This document shows positions 11,535 to 23,100 of a stretch of DNA of 64,000 bases, piece after piece. The stretch lies in the NCBI GenBank assembly GCA_021229015.1, contig CM037777.1, positions 52,273,554 through 52,337,553 of the forward strand, in the 5' to 3' direction. The position numbers were made by a program, and so were the translations under genes. The stretch's first letter is position 1. Each line of letters starts with the position of its first letter. This DNA comes from Solen grandis (Eukaryota; Mollusca; Bivalvia; Adapedonta; Solenidae). Below the pieces are notes generated by a model. The model saw only the letters and a program-made list of their open reading frames with translations. It made no database searches and was not told the DNA's origin.

Positions 11535-11700
11535 TACAGTTGAGCCTGTATTTAGCGGTAAACCTGCATTTAGCGGTCAGTTTTGATATTACCAAACTAA
11601 AGCATTTGATTATGGATTTAAACCTCATTTAGTGGTCACCTGTGTTTGGCGGCCCCTTACTCTTGTTCCCTTGACAGACCACTCAAGACAGGTTTGACTG
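11535..11700. mobile_element. MITE of the CAGTYRAACCTGT family
   Basis: Starts TACAGTTGAGCCTGTATTTA and ends gacaggtttgactg, near-inverted termini, with internal 'agcggtca' and 'ttttgatattaccaaact' blocks shared with copies at 17989, 26663, 27470 and 63642. TA-flanked CAGT termini fit the Tc1/mariner-pogo superfamily; no coding capacity. Confidence 0.6.
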
Positions 11701-12633
11701 AAGTTTCATAGTTAAATTTAATGTTTTTCCATGTGGCAGGGTGAAAAAACAAAATTATGCTTAGATATATATTGTTGCTGTTCAGTTTGTGTGATTTTAG
11801 AAAATGTTAGGCAGTCGGTGAGATATAAAGGTTAAACTGTTTGCAGCTTTGAGGTATGGGTTCATATAATCCCTGTAACTCTCTTTCCGAGGGCTTTGAT
11901 CACAGATAACGTATACTACCCCAAGCACTGCGCATTGTCTCAGGATTTTAAGACAAAGTTAGGCTTGATCACACATATCACGCCAATCACTGAATAACTT
12001 GCCAATCTTGTTTCTTCTTACATTGATAAATCTATACCATGATGTTACTAATTTGATTATTTCATGTGCCCAACTTGAATCTACAATAATGATCCCTTGA
12101 AAATACGGCCATCCTATTATATTGTATTAACAATACAGCTTATTACAGCTCATAACATACTACTGGACTTCAAATCACCGTATATATTGCCTTTTAATAT
12201 ATTTCCGCCTTTTAATATAATTAAGAGTTTGCCCGCAATTTCTATCCAATCAGTGAGCCCGAAATTTCAATTTCCTAGTCGATTTAATTTGTAAAGTATT
12301 CTGAATTTTGCGAGACTTGTCTACTTAATTGAGATTTAACTGTTAAGAGTTTACGGCGAACTGCGCATGTCATTATTTCAAATTATGCTCCGCCCTTTTC
12401 ACGTGTTAGTCATATCTGGAAGTGTTTACTACACCGATCCCTACACACGAGATGTGCTCACTGGCGCATGTTGACGTCATTTGTAAACCTTTAGTTGTCT
12501 ATATACACATTAACAATGAGAATGAGAACTTGCTTTGGAAATACTTTCGCAAAATGATGATTACCAGCTCGATCCAAACGGACTGCTAAGGAAAGAATAA
12601 GATGCTAAAATAATTATTAAGATACAGAAATAG
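11701..12633. other. Intergenic, nothing recognised
   Basis: AT-rich DNA without a convincing frame, RNA gene or repeat structure that I could identify. Confidence 0.4.
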
Positions 12634-12865
12634 TTTGTTTGTTTATTAAGTTTAACGTCCCACCGACAGTATTTAAGTCATTTGGAGACTATATATGTCT
12701 ACTTGAGACAGATGTAGTGCTGCCACACTGCACAGTATCACGCCGTAGACATGTGGCGTGATATCACACCCAGTTACATTATTCTGACACCGGGCCAACC
12801 AGACCTGGAACTACCCTTATGCTGAGCGCCAAGCAAGGGGGCTATATCAGTACCTATGTTAACGA
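12634..12865 (-). mobile_element. tRNA-derived SINE copy, family A (5' truncated)
   Basis: Carries the family body in reverse: tttaacgtcccaccgacagt, then 'tcacgccgtagacatg', 'ataccacacccagt'-like text and 'gctgagcgccaagcaagggg'. The full-length copy at 42900-43225 shows that the family has a tRNA-like head and an (ACAA)n tail. Confidence 0.65.
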
Positions 12866-14440
12866 CTTTAGTAAATACAAAAATGGAAATGATATAACGT
12901 TCATACGCAAACAACAGATCATGTAATAACTCGTTTGATGTGGTATTTTTAGCTTCGATATCTTCCGCTGACAGCAGCTTTTCTAAGCGATTATTATCTA
13001 CATATTTAGTTCTTCCCTTAACGTCATTCAGTTGCTGTGTACTGATGTCTTAACCGGTAAAAAATAAAATAAATAAATAGAAAAAATAAATTAAACAACT
13101 CAAATTAAATTTCCGTGCTTCTTGTTTGAGATCCAAAAGAGAAATGAGCCGACGCTCAAAAAACGCGCGATTGTTGTGTGTTACATCCATATTAAGAAAC
13201 TAATACTTTGTGAATACTCATACAAAACTCTGACGTAACACTTTTATGGAGCCATCTCCTAATATAGCAGTGTGACGCAGTAATAGGGCGGGGCAAACTC
13301 TAAGTTAGTCAGTGTTTATTAAGAGAGAATTTAACAGTTTAGAAGCAATCACTATTTGAAACTATTTTCTTAGTGTTAGAATACAAAAGTAATTCGTCCA
13401 CAGTCCGTTCCTTCATTTGTTTGTTTGTTAGTTGTTATAATCGCGATTTACTGTCACTATAGGTCATATGATAAAAAGAATCTGACAGGAATTGTCATTT
13501 CATCTCGCCAGAGGCTCGCTTAATAACATTTTCATGAACTCGTTGAGTAAAGATTGAAATAACAATTCATATCAGATCCTATATATACACTATGTATATG
13601 AATCCCTAGTCCGGCTAATAATAAACTGAACAAGCATTCCTATTAAATGAATGCTGGCAACAATTTGTTTTGAACCCCCCCCCCCCCACACACACACACA
13701 CCCGCAACAAATTGTAGGGGTATACTAGAATCAGCTTGTCCCTGCGTTTATTGATTTTGATGAAACGTCAAATGATTTATCACTATCCAGTCTAGTTGTG
13801 CATATAATATTGTACTGCACTGCTGGCATTAACGAAGGACGAAGATTCGCTTCCTTTTAATGTTTCACTCGATCAATAGTCTTCGGCGTTATTTTCGGTG
13901 TGTAATATGTGCGTTTGCATGCCTGAGTATTTGTGTATATAAAAAAGGTAACTAAGGCGGACTCTAGACCAAGGATAAAAAGTATAAAACAAGGCCGAGT
14001 TAAATTTAAACTAAATAACTTGGTTTATTTATAACTGTATTAAACAGATTGATAAATAATCAAATCATAAATTATGCACACATTTACTTTTATACAATTT
14101 AATAAATCAAGACGACCTTTATCTTTATAACACTAAATAAAGACTAGTCAGTGTTTATTAGATCTACTGTAAGTTCAATACGTGTACATTAAAAAAAACT
14201 CTTAATCATGCACACAAGTCAAATAATTGTAATTTACTAATAATACCTATTTAAGCAGAATTTACTAATAATGGCAAGTTTCCCTCAATAAAATATTAAT
14301 GTATCTCTAAAACGTAGGTTAACTACACAAATTATTAAAAGAAATGAATAAGAACTTAAATCCTAAGTTCTAATAAAAATCTCTAAAAAATATACCTAGG
14401 CTTAAAATTCTAGAGTCCTCGAAAATTAGTGCGGGAAAGC
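12866..14440. other. Intergenic, with C-run and CA microsatellite
   Basis: No gene is recognised. A run of C followed by CA dinucleotides lies at about 13674-13703. Confidence 0.4.
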
Positions 14441-14458
14441 TTATATAGTAGTTGACCT

Positions 14459-14562
14459 TCCGGCACCAAACCGGCAATAAAAAGTGACGGATCCGTCATT
14501 AAAAGCTGACGGAGGTGACGGAATCCGACAAAATAACGGAATCCGTCACCAAAGAGTGACGG
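14459..14562. repeat. Cluster of short TGACGG/CCGTCA palindromes
   Basis: Within about 100 bp the motif TGACGGATCCGTCA and variants (gtgacggaatccg, acggaatccgtcacc, gagtgacgga) recur about five times, giving several overlapping perfect or near-perfect short palindromes. Function unknown. Confidence 0.5.
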
Positions 14563-15170
14563 AAATACTGTGGGATAAAATCAATAAAATAAACCATATT
14601 AATCCCTTAATTTACCTAAAATACCTCTTAATTCAATAAGAAACTTTATTATTAACAAATTAAATCAATTACCTTTTCATTTTGTAGAAAACAGTATTAA
14701 AAAGTTGTGAAAATAAACTTCGTTTTGGATGATGCAGAAGCGTCTTTGTTGATAAGGAAATGACCTTTAACCTTTACCTAAATGCAACATCCAAGATGGC
14801 TGCCAAAAAGCCGATTTTATAAACATGCTACAAAAATAATGGAATAACTTGATGATTTTCAACTGGTGAACTACCATACATGTATATAAAAGCGAGGTAC
14901 GGTTGATTATACAAGAATCACTCGACATTGGGGCACTACAATATATAGCAAGTCATTTAACTGTCTTATCCAAGAACCACAACTCTACAAGAAAATTTTC
15001 CGATCTCATTCATGTTGTAATTATCATAAGACTGCAAGCAGTGACTCTAAATGATATGGCCAATGCTTTCTATTCTATGATAAATCAATGTGAGATGTGC
15101 GGGAGAATACCTTTTATGACTTATTGACTATAAGACCGTCTCAACCATTTTTATACTGCCGTCGAATCAT
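14563..15170. other. Intergenic, nothing recognised
   Basis: AT-rich; no frame with recognisable similarity or splice structure. Confidence 0.35.
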
Positions 15171-16175
15171 GGGTTGTATTATGGTATGGCGCTGTGCGTC
15201 CGTCTATATGTCCGTCTGTCCGTAGACATTTCGTTACAGCGCAATAACTTTTCAAATGTATATTGTATTAAATTCATATATGGTAAGCATAAGTATATGA
15301 TAACAAAATACAGGTCGAGTTCTATTTTAGGTAGAATTCACCTATATCGTTACGGAGTTATGCGCCCTCAATAGACAAATTTAATGTGAAATATCCATTT
15401 CCGAGCCATAACTTTTGAAAGGCTTCATATTTTGTATGTGAGTATATACTTTCAAACTACAGGTTATGTCTGATTTTGGTTGCAATCTATCGACTAATTA
15501 TAGAGTCATGATGTGCCAATTGCAGACAAATGTCATGTGCAATGACCATTTCCGCGCAATTGCTTTTGAAAGATTGCATTTTTGAGTTTTTAGTAAGTAG
15601 TACATTTTTGGTTACAATTCACCAATTCGTTATAGAGTACGTGATGCGTCCTGTATATGCAAATTTTATGTGAAATGACCATTTCCGCGCAAATACATTT
15701 GAAAGATTGCATTTTTTGAATTCATATTTGGTATGCAAGTATATGATATAAAAATACATGTCAAGTTCGATTTTGGTTACAATTCACTGTTTTGTTATAG
15801 AGTTATGCTTTCTTTATAAGCAAACTTTATGTGAAATGACCGTGTCCTCGAAATTACTTTTGATTGCATGCTATTGCAAGTTAAGTCATATTTCGGTTAC
15901 AATCTATTGTTTCATTATAGAGTTTAGATGTGGCCATTGCAGGCAAATGTTATTTGATATGACCATTTCCACGCAATAACTTTAGATAGACTACATGTAC
16001 TCAATTCATATTTGGTATGCCCGTTCATGATATCAAAATACATGTCAAGATCGATTTTGGTTACAATTCACAGATTCGTTATAGAATTATGCGCCTTTTA
16101 TTTATGTAGAATGACTGTTCCCACGAAATTACTTTTGATTTATATTGTTCGTTCCTTTTAAAATGAAACCATTCC
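15171..16175. repeat. Degenerate tandem array (~120-180-bp units) running into a gap
   Basis: The block 'gtgaaatgaccatttccgcg', 'aacttttgaaag', 'attcatatttggtatgcaag', 'tcgattttggttacaattca', 'gttatagagttatgcg' recurs with substitutions about six times from 15230 to 16140. It begins after a GTCC-rich stretch (ccgtctatatgtccgtctgt). The array is cut off by the N run. Confidence 0.65.
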
Positions 16176-16275
16176 NNNNNNNNNNNNNNNNNNNNNNNNN
16201 NNNNNNNNNNNNNNNNNNNNNNNNNNNNNNNNNNNNNNNNNNNNNNNNNNNNNNNNNNNNNNNNNNNNNNNNNNN
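16176..16275. other. Assembly gap, 100 N
   Basis: Exactly 100 N, a usual placeholder length for a scaffold join of unknown size. Confidence 0.95.
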
Positions 16276-16645
16276 TTGAATTTAATACGGTGTAGAGTAG
16301 TCAATCCTTCGTTTTCTATTCTATAATTTCAGTACAACATGTAACATGTCTTAAACTCTTTGATGTTGTCGCTGTATTGTGGTGCTGCGACAGTGTGTCA
16401 GTCTTAAGGTGGCGTCCATGTATTTAAAAATTGAGATAAACCAGAGTGTATAGCCCGAATAGAATCACCGACCCACCGCATGCCGTCAGGAAGGTTAACT
16501 GTTTTTCTATTGAAGCATATAAACTTCGAAACTGAATTTAATAAGTTCTGGCTCGAATTTCACCACCAATTCTTGAGTAGCGCTGAATGATATCTAAATT
16601 CTTACATAGAACAGGTAAACATTTCACTATTATTAAGAAAAATTA

Positions 16646-16795
16646 TCACCGAGCCTCCCGGAAGCGGAAGGTCCTTGGTTCGATATTACCTTGCCGCGAC
16701 ATACCTAAGCCATAAAAATGATACTGGTTTAGTTATCCTTCTGGGCGCCAAGCATATAAAGGGAGTTCCCGAACTGATTGGCCCGGTGTAACGTT
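16646..16795 (+). mobile_element. SINE family A, 5' part
   Basis: Has a B-box-like ggttcgatattacc followed by 'cgcgacatacc', 'tactggtttagtt' and 'ctgggcgccaagcatataaa', matching the head and body of the copies at 42900-43225 and 63468. The 3' half is missing. An older fragment with 'accgacccaccgcatgccg' at 16440-16500 belongs to SINE family B. Confidence 0.5.
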
Positions 16796-17735
16796 TTCAA
16801 GCCTCCTCCCCACTTCCATTTCAAATTCCCCCGTAATTTGGTAATTTAAGAACTTTTTTCAAATTCCCCTCCCCGGGAACATAAAAACGTTTTAAATGAC
16901 CTCCCATGATTTAACTTTCAACATCACGGGAACTTCAAAACGCTCTCAAATGACACCCCCATCCCCCTTTTTACATTGGGAAAATGTAAAACTTAAGCAC
17001 TTATGACATGATACTATATTTCTTTTGATATTCGATTTCCTATATTGTATTCATATGCGGTTAAGGTAAGCCCCCCCCCCCCCCCCGGGAACTTAAAAAC
17101 GTTTTCATATTCATATGAACCCTCCCTTTTATGTTTCTTCGTTGGGAAAGTTTGTATCACATATTAACATAATTCGTATTTATTGTGTGTTAGTCCATTG
17201 ATGTATCTAATATTATATAATGTTCTTAAATTGAATTTTTACTAATAAAATGTAAGTTTAACAGGGGAATTTGAAAACGTTTTCAAACTGACACGGAGTA
17301 ACATGTACATGTAGATTCCTGGGTAGGACATTGAAAATTGGGTGGTGGGATCTCAAAACGTTTTCAATATGCCCCCAACCGGAAATATAAAAGTAAACGT
17401 TTAATTTCATATACCCTGAGGGGAATTTGAAAACGTTTGTATGTTCGGGGGGGGGGGGGGGGTCATTAGATGTAATGATTTCAAGTGACCCAAAAATTCA
17501 AAGTCCCCCGGAAGCATGAAATGTTTTCGAATGCCCGGGGTGAGGGGGATGTCTGTTGGTATTTGAAAAGTTTAACGTTTTTTTGTTGTTGTTTTTTTAA
17601 TATTCCCGGGTAGGGATTTGACAATGAGAGGGGGTGGGGGGAATCAATCTCATAACGTTTTCATTATGCCCTACGGGGAATATGAAAACGTTTCAAATGC
17701 CCGGGGGAAATTTGAAAGCATTTTTATGTTCCCAA
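16789..17735. repeat. Array of GAAAACGTTTTC-type palindromes separated by G/C runs
   Basis: About a dozen near-copies of a unit made of 'ttgaaaacgttttcaaatg' plus 'ccccgggg' text occur at roughly 80-100-bp spacing (for example near 16881, 17094, 17270, 17352, 17424, 17515, 17649, 17682). Between them are long C or G runs (about 17070-17086 and 17447-17462). Both parts are self-complementary, so single strands could form hairpins and G-quadruplexes. No coding frame. Confidence 0.6.
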
Positions 17736-17988
17736 GGGGTTCAAAGACAATGAAATCAGGATATTGCAGTTGCTTTATTTCTAAAAAAACGTCTAAATTA
17801 CAATAACTAAGAAACTACATGTAGATAATAGGAAGTCGAATCTAGAATATTTAGAATGTAATAAACGAGTACTCACTACGAATCACATGTAAAAGTCATA
17901 AATATTTGGAAGAAAAAACATACGGCAGCACTTTCCGTGTATAAAAAGTAAAATTAACACGTACTGAATCTATGTATGTGAAAAGGAA

Positions 17989-18125
17989 TACAATTGAACC
18001 TGTATTAGCGGACACCTGTTCTAAGCGGTCAACCTGTATCAATATTATCAAACTAGCATTTTGGTAAATATATATCATTTAGCGGTCACCTGCCAGGCTC
18101 TGTTAAGCGACCACTTTCTATTGTT
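17989..18125. mobile_element. MITE of the CAGTYRAACCTGT family
   Basis: TACAATTGAACCTGTATTAG at the left, then gcggtcaacctgtatc, 'agcggtcacctgcc' and 'ttaagcgaccactttct'. The same internal order as the other family members; the right terminus is degraded. Confidence 0.5.
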
Positions 18126-18778
18126 GGAGCATCTTTAGATTGTTATTTTGTACTGGCCAATTTAATATACAGTGAATGATTCAAAATAATCATGAAAGGC
18201 TGACCGTGGAGCTGGTTCTTCTTCTATTTCTATATATACGCATTTAGAACAGTTTCGCACACCAGCCATCCCTTGATATGTGAATTCAAAATCCAAATAA
18301 TAATGATAATAAACATATTATCTTTCTCTTAAAAATGAAGCAAACCGGAATGAAAAGTTATCGGTACTTTGTTAAGATATGTTGAACATTTGCTATAAGC
18401 CATTTACATGAACACATAGATGAAATTTCAAGAAAACCGTGTTAATCATGATTAAAGTAAGACAAAAGAAACGTCTCAATATAAATAAATTTTTTTAAAT
18501 TTTTTTAAAAAATGATGAAAATATCCAATATTTTTTTTAATTTAAAATTTTTAGTCATGTGATGGAATATTTAGTAATACAGGTCTGGTACTTCTTCAAG
18601 TATTATCTAGAGCTGCTAAGTATTGTAAACAGATGGTGTAATTCGGGTCAACAATCATAATATATATATACATCTTGGCCTTTTAAATGAACAATAGTTA
18701 CGAAAACTTAAAAAAAAAAACGTTAGGAAATGGTTTCGTGAAGTATTCTGGTTAAATATTAAAATTAACGAATTAAAC
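18126..18778. other. Intergenic, nothing recognised
   Basis: AT-rich with homopolymer A/T runs; no supported feature. Confidence 0.35.
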
Positions 18779-18930
18779 GTCATTTTACTCTTAAGTGTCC
18801 AATACCGATATATTTATAATGCAAGTTCCCAGATTGCATACCATATTTGACGGGCCGTTCGGCGAGTCCAATATGGTTTTATAACCCGGACATACATATA
18901 TCCGTATTGGACACGTCATTGTAAAATGAC
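18779..18930. mobile_element. 152-bp MITE with ~35-bp terminal inverted repeats
   Basis: Begins GTCATTTTAC and ends GTAAAATGAC; inside these, gtgtccaataccgatata pairs with tatatccgtattggacac. The short centre holds 'gacgggccgttcggcgagtc'. No target duplication is clear. Confidence 0.65.
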
Positions 18931-19422
18931 TTCTTTTATTTTACATCCATTTTTTTTAATTCAGGGCTGAAAAGAATATACTTGAAAAGTCAACTGGTTA
19001 TTCTAAATTATTATTTTCAATTAAGCGTTAAAGTGCATATTCATCATTAATGCAACACACATATTCTTAAACAACTGTTCTTATATTGTTAAAATATTTG
19101 TTTAATTGGTAAAAGGTTTGAACTTCATCCAATAAAAATATATCTCTCATTTATAAAGTCACCTTTCTTCAAACTTGGCATCAGCCCCGGCCTCTTTATC
19201 ACATTTTTTTTTATAAATGGATTGACAATTCCCCTATTGACTACTTTCCCTTTTAATCAACTTTACATCAACCAGTGAATTATTGATAAACAAAAATCTG
19301 AAATTTATCCATGAAAATTAAATTTCCCACTGATTAGCACCCCAAAACCCCAACCTCACACACACCCGTCTATCACCTTGACATAAACCACAACCCTTTT
19401 CCACCATTATATTGATAAAAAT
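18931..19422. other. 3' flank of the HSPA12-like gene
   Basis: Downstream (minus sense) of the stop codon at 19423; probably includes the 3' untranslated region. No clear polyadenylation signal was assigned. Confidence 0.35.
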
Positions 19423-20176
19423 TTACCCAAGAAAATTGAATTTCCCATTGATTAGCTCCCCTGTCTTTTCCACCTTGACCTCAACCCCCAGCTCTGTGTC
19501 ACCGTATATCATTGTCACAATCACGCCTCTGTCATTAAAGTCTTCTATAGACGAAAGATCAACTACTATCTCTCCAATATGCTCACAGCCCGGATCTTCA
19601 ACGAAGGATGGGGACTTGTTCGGTGAATTGAAAACTTTTATTGACATCCTTGTTGCAGTTTTATATAGTGGGATGTAACTTTTTGATTTGAACGACATGC
19701 CAATTTTCACCTCCTGTCCAATCTCAACGTGTTTATCAAAGCAACCGCGACACCTCTCTTTGCCGTCAACCACGATTTTCCTGCTTTCAGGATGAATTTT
19801 GTTGTTAAATCGCTTGCTTGTCTTTACCCCGTACGTTCTCTTGGCAACCCGAGATACTATAGCCCGTGGGTTGTGTCCAAATATTACCGCCCCCTTGACA
19901 ACGGCTAGTCCTGCTTCCTCAGGAATTATAACACGTTTGTCTGGAAAATTCTGCTGTACCGCGTTTTGCAACATTTCTGAATCGGAAAACCCGCCGACCA
20001 TCAGAATCGTATTGGTTCCCCTCACGGCTGGCTCCTGCAGTATCGTGTTCAAGTGACTCACTACATGATCACAAGTGGCTGAAAATAAAGCCTTCACCTG
20101 AGCCGGGCTACAGCGCAACTTGTCACCAGTAAATGTTATGTTTTCCTTTAGGTCCTGGCGTTCAAGAAGACTCCGT
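19423..20176 (-). CDS. HSPA12-like terminal exon 6 (251 codons with stop)
   Basis: Acceptor ctttcag; encodes RRSLLERQDLKENITF, the adenosine-binding motif ILMVGGFSDSEMLQ, EEAGLAVVKGAVIFG, RTYGVKTSKRF and the C-terminus ending NGKFNFLG before the stop. Confidence 0.88.
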
Positions 20177-23100
20177 CTGAAAGTAAAAAACCCTAGATCC
20201 ATCACTGAATATTGTTACTGTTATGCTGGAGCTTACCGTCACTTTGACAGTATTTCGTCCAAATAAATACAGGTGGAGTAATATCTTAGGTGCACAGAGG
20301 AATCTTCGTAGAACCAATTACCTACTGCAAGCTAGCTGGGAAGCTTTCTCACATAAAAATTGATGTGACTCAGCCAGGGTTCGAACGGCAAGGGGCATAT
20401 ATGTAAAAGTATTTTTTTAAATAAGTAACATGTGTAGCATTAGTAGTAAGTACTTTATACATTTTTAAAACATTGATAGTTGTAATTTGTTTAGAACACA
20501 TTTCTTAGAGACATTACACTGCATTGTTCTGTAATATTAATTTTGAATCATCCAGAAATATAAATAGACTAATATAGCTTCGTGTGTCTTCATATATTAT
20601 ATATCTATCTGACAGCAATAATGACGAACATGTAAACGATAATCGTTATGACATATTGAACGAGTAAAATAACCGGAAATGACATCATTTCAGACGACAT
20701 ACCTAAAATCGCCTCCATTTATTCTTTTATACGCCTCGTGCAGTGTAATTGGGATCTTAAAGGTTACCCTCTCTGTGAGCTGGGGCCCAAACGTTCGTTT
20801 CTTCATCTCAAACTCCCGGAACAGGTCCAGACAGTCGTCCCGATGATCTCTGTGATCAAGAGGACTTATACACATGTAGGTTGCACTCTACAAATACTTC
20901 AACGAAAATTCGTATAACCAATTCTTATATTCAACTTCTCTATATTCTGGTATCATCATCATTTCCATCATGAAGATCGTTATCATAATGGTGATAATAA
21001 TCACGCCATTTTATTTCCTCGTTTCAATATCAGCCAATTATCTTTAACTTAAAACACTGACTTTATGAAATATTTATCTTAGAAAATTTTAAATACATAT
21101 GTATATTTTTGATAATATAAAATTATAAAACCATAGATAATTTGGAACATTTTTTTACCATATATAAGATGGAATATTTCTACTATATATAAAATTAAAC
21201 ATTTTGAACATATATTATATTGAACATCTCCACGATATATATGTACTATGTAATATTTCTAACATAGATAAAAGTGAAACAGTTTTACAATAGATTATTT
21301 GAAACATTTCTACCATATACCGGTATGTACGAAACATTTCAACCACAGATAGTAAGGAAAACTCCTGTCATAGATCTACCATAGATGGAATAGAATATTT
21401 ACCATCGACAATATGTAACATTTTCTACCATAAATAATATTCATTTTTTATGCCGCAGCTGATTCAAATATCATTATTTTCGGATTTTTTTTCAACCTTC
21501 AATGGTATATTATCAATACTGCATTCCATATTTCAACATATTAATATCATATACACATTTTTAATAACATATATAAAAGCATATTACTTCATGAAGAGTT
21601 TGACCGGGTCATAGCCCGCAATGGTGATCAAGAAATCTTGGAAGGCCTTGTCAATCCTTGTACCTCCCCATGGTCCGCCGGTGGCTTTGTAGATCTCTCT
21701 GACGTCACCATCCTGCTGGGTCTCGTGAACTGTGATGTCCACTGTGCCACCTGCGGGGAGTAATTGTTTATCTTTTGTTTTTCATTCATGTTTTTTTATC
21801 TGCAAAGCTACTTTTTGCCTTATGGCAAAGGATGAAAAAACCTAAACTTTGTCATTTTGTGGAATGAAAAACGCATTTTAAAGACCGTATGCGTTCAAAA
21901 ATGCGTAAATTAAAAAAAAAAAAAATATATATATATATATTCATTCACTTATCTTATTATTTATCTATTGTATTTATAATGAAACTATGACTAAATTTTG
22001 ATATACTATCGGGTATTATTTTGCTTTACTGATGTTCAAAAATAAAACAATCGAAGAAATTCTGACTTACCTCCAGCGTCAAGGACCAGGTACCTGGTTC
22101 CCGGTCCAAAACACGATAGTTGTGTGTTCTCTGCGCCCTGTATCCTTGACACAAGAAGGTACCTACAGAAAATGGAAGCAGCTTCTGGTTCCAGGGCGAG
22201 TGACAGGTTCTCAGTTTGTATTCCGGCCTGCCAGATAACGAGAAGAACATTATTGATAATCATACCTTTTTCCAAGCGTACTTGTATCAAAGAATTCGAG
22301 AATTCATTGATCTTAGTTGACATGAATAAAAAAATAATCACATCATCGGCACTTAATCTTCCCTCCTCATTTCACCCCGCTGATTTAGATACGCGGATTA
22401 TTTTTTGCCAAAAAAAATCTAAGAAAATAACAATATTTAGTATTAAATACTCATAAGTTTAATCCGAGATGCTCCGATTCGTAAATGAAATCATAGTTGT
22501 GAATACCCTATATTTTGTACGTAGCATATATAATATACATGCATCTTTGATGTGTAGAGGGGATGGGGTTCAGATGCCAGTGATAATGTTAATTATTATA
22601 TAATAATAAGAGAAATACAACATTATGTATGAATGAGAAATACCCTTACCATTCGAATTTCGAACATAATCTTATGCATGCACAAAATTATAAAATCATT
22701 GAAAACATAATACACTAGTACAGTTTAATCATTACAATACGGAAGCATTGTATTAATGTTTTTTAATGAAGAAGAAAATTGAATAACGCAAGAGGAAACT
22801 GATTCCAGTGTTTTACTAGAAAAATCTTCATTCCAAAACCTAAAGGTCAACGTGGTCAGGGTATAAAGGGCATGACCACGGACTCGGAGGTTCAAATTTT
22901 GATGAGAGCAAGAATCTTTCATAAAAAGTACTGGTCCAACACAGGAACAATTCAGGTGGATTTTTACAAGTTTTAAGAACTTGTTTCTCAAACGACGTAA
23001 AAAGGAGTATGTTTAGAAATAAATCGCAGGTGGAATAGGACGGAAAATTGTAGTTTATAAAGACAGCAACAGTGCTGTTTGACAACTGGCAACAAAAATG

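Noticed and set aside
22032..22341. Several frames on both strands over exon 3 of the HSPA12-like gene
   Set aside because: Shadows of the true exon frame.
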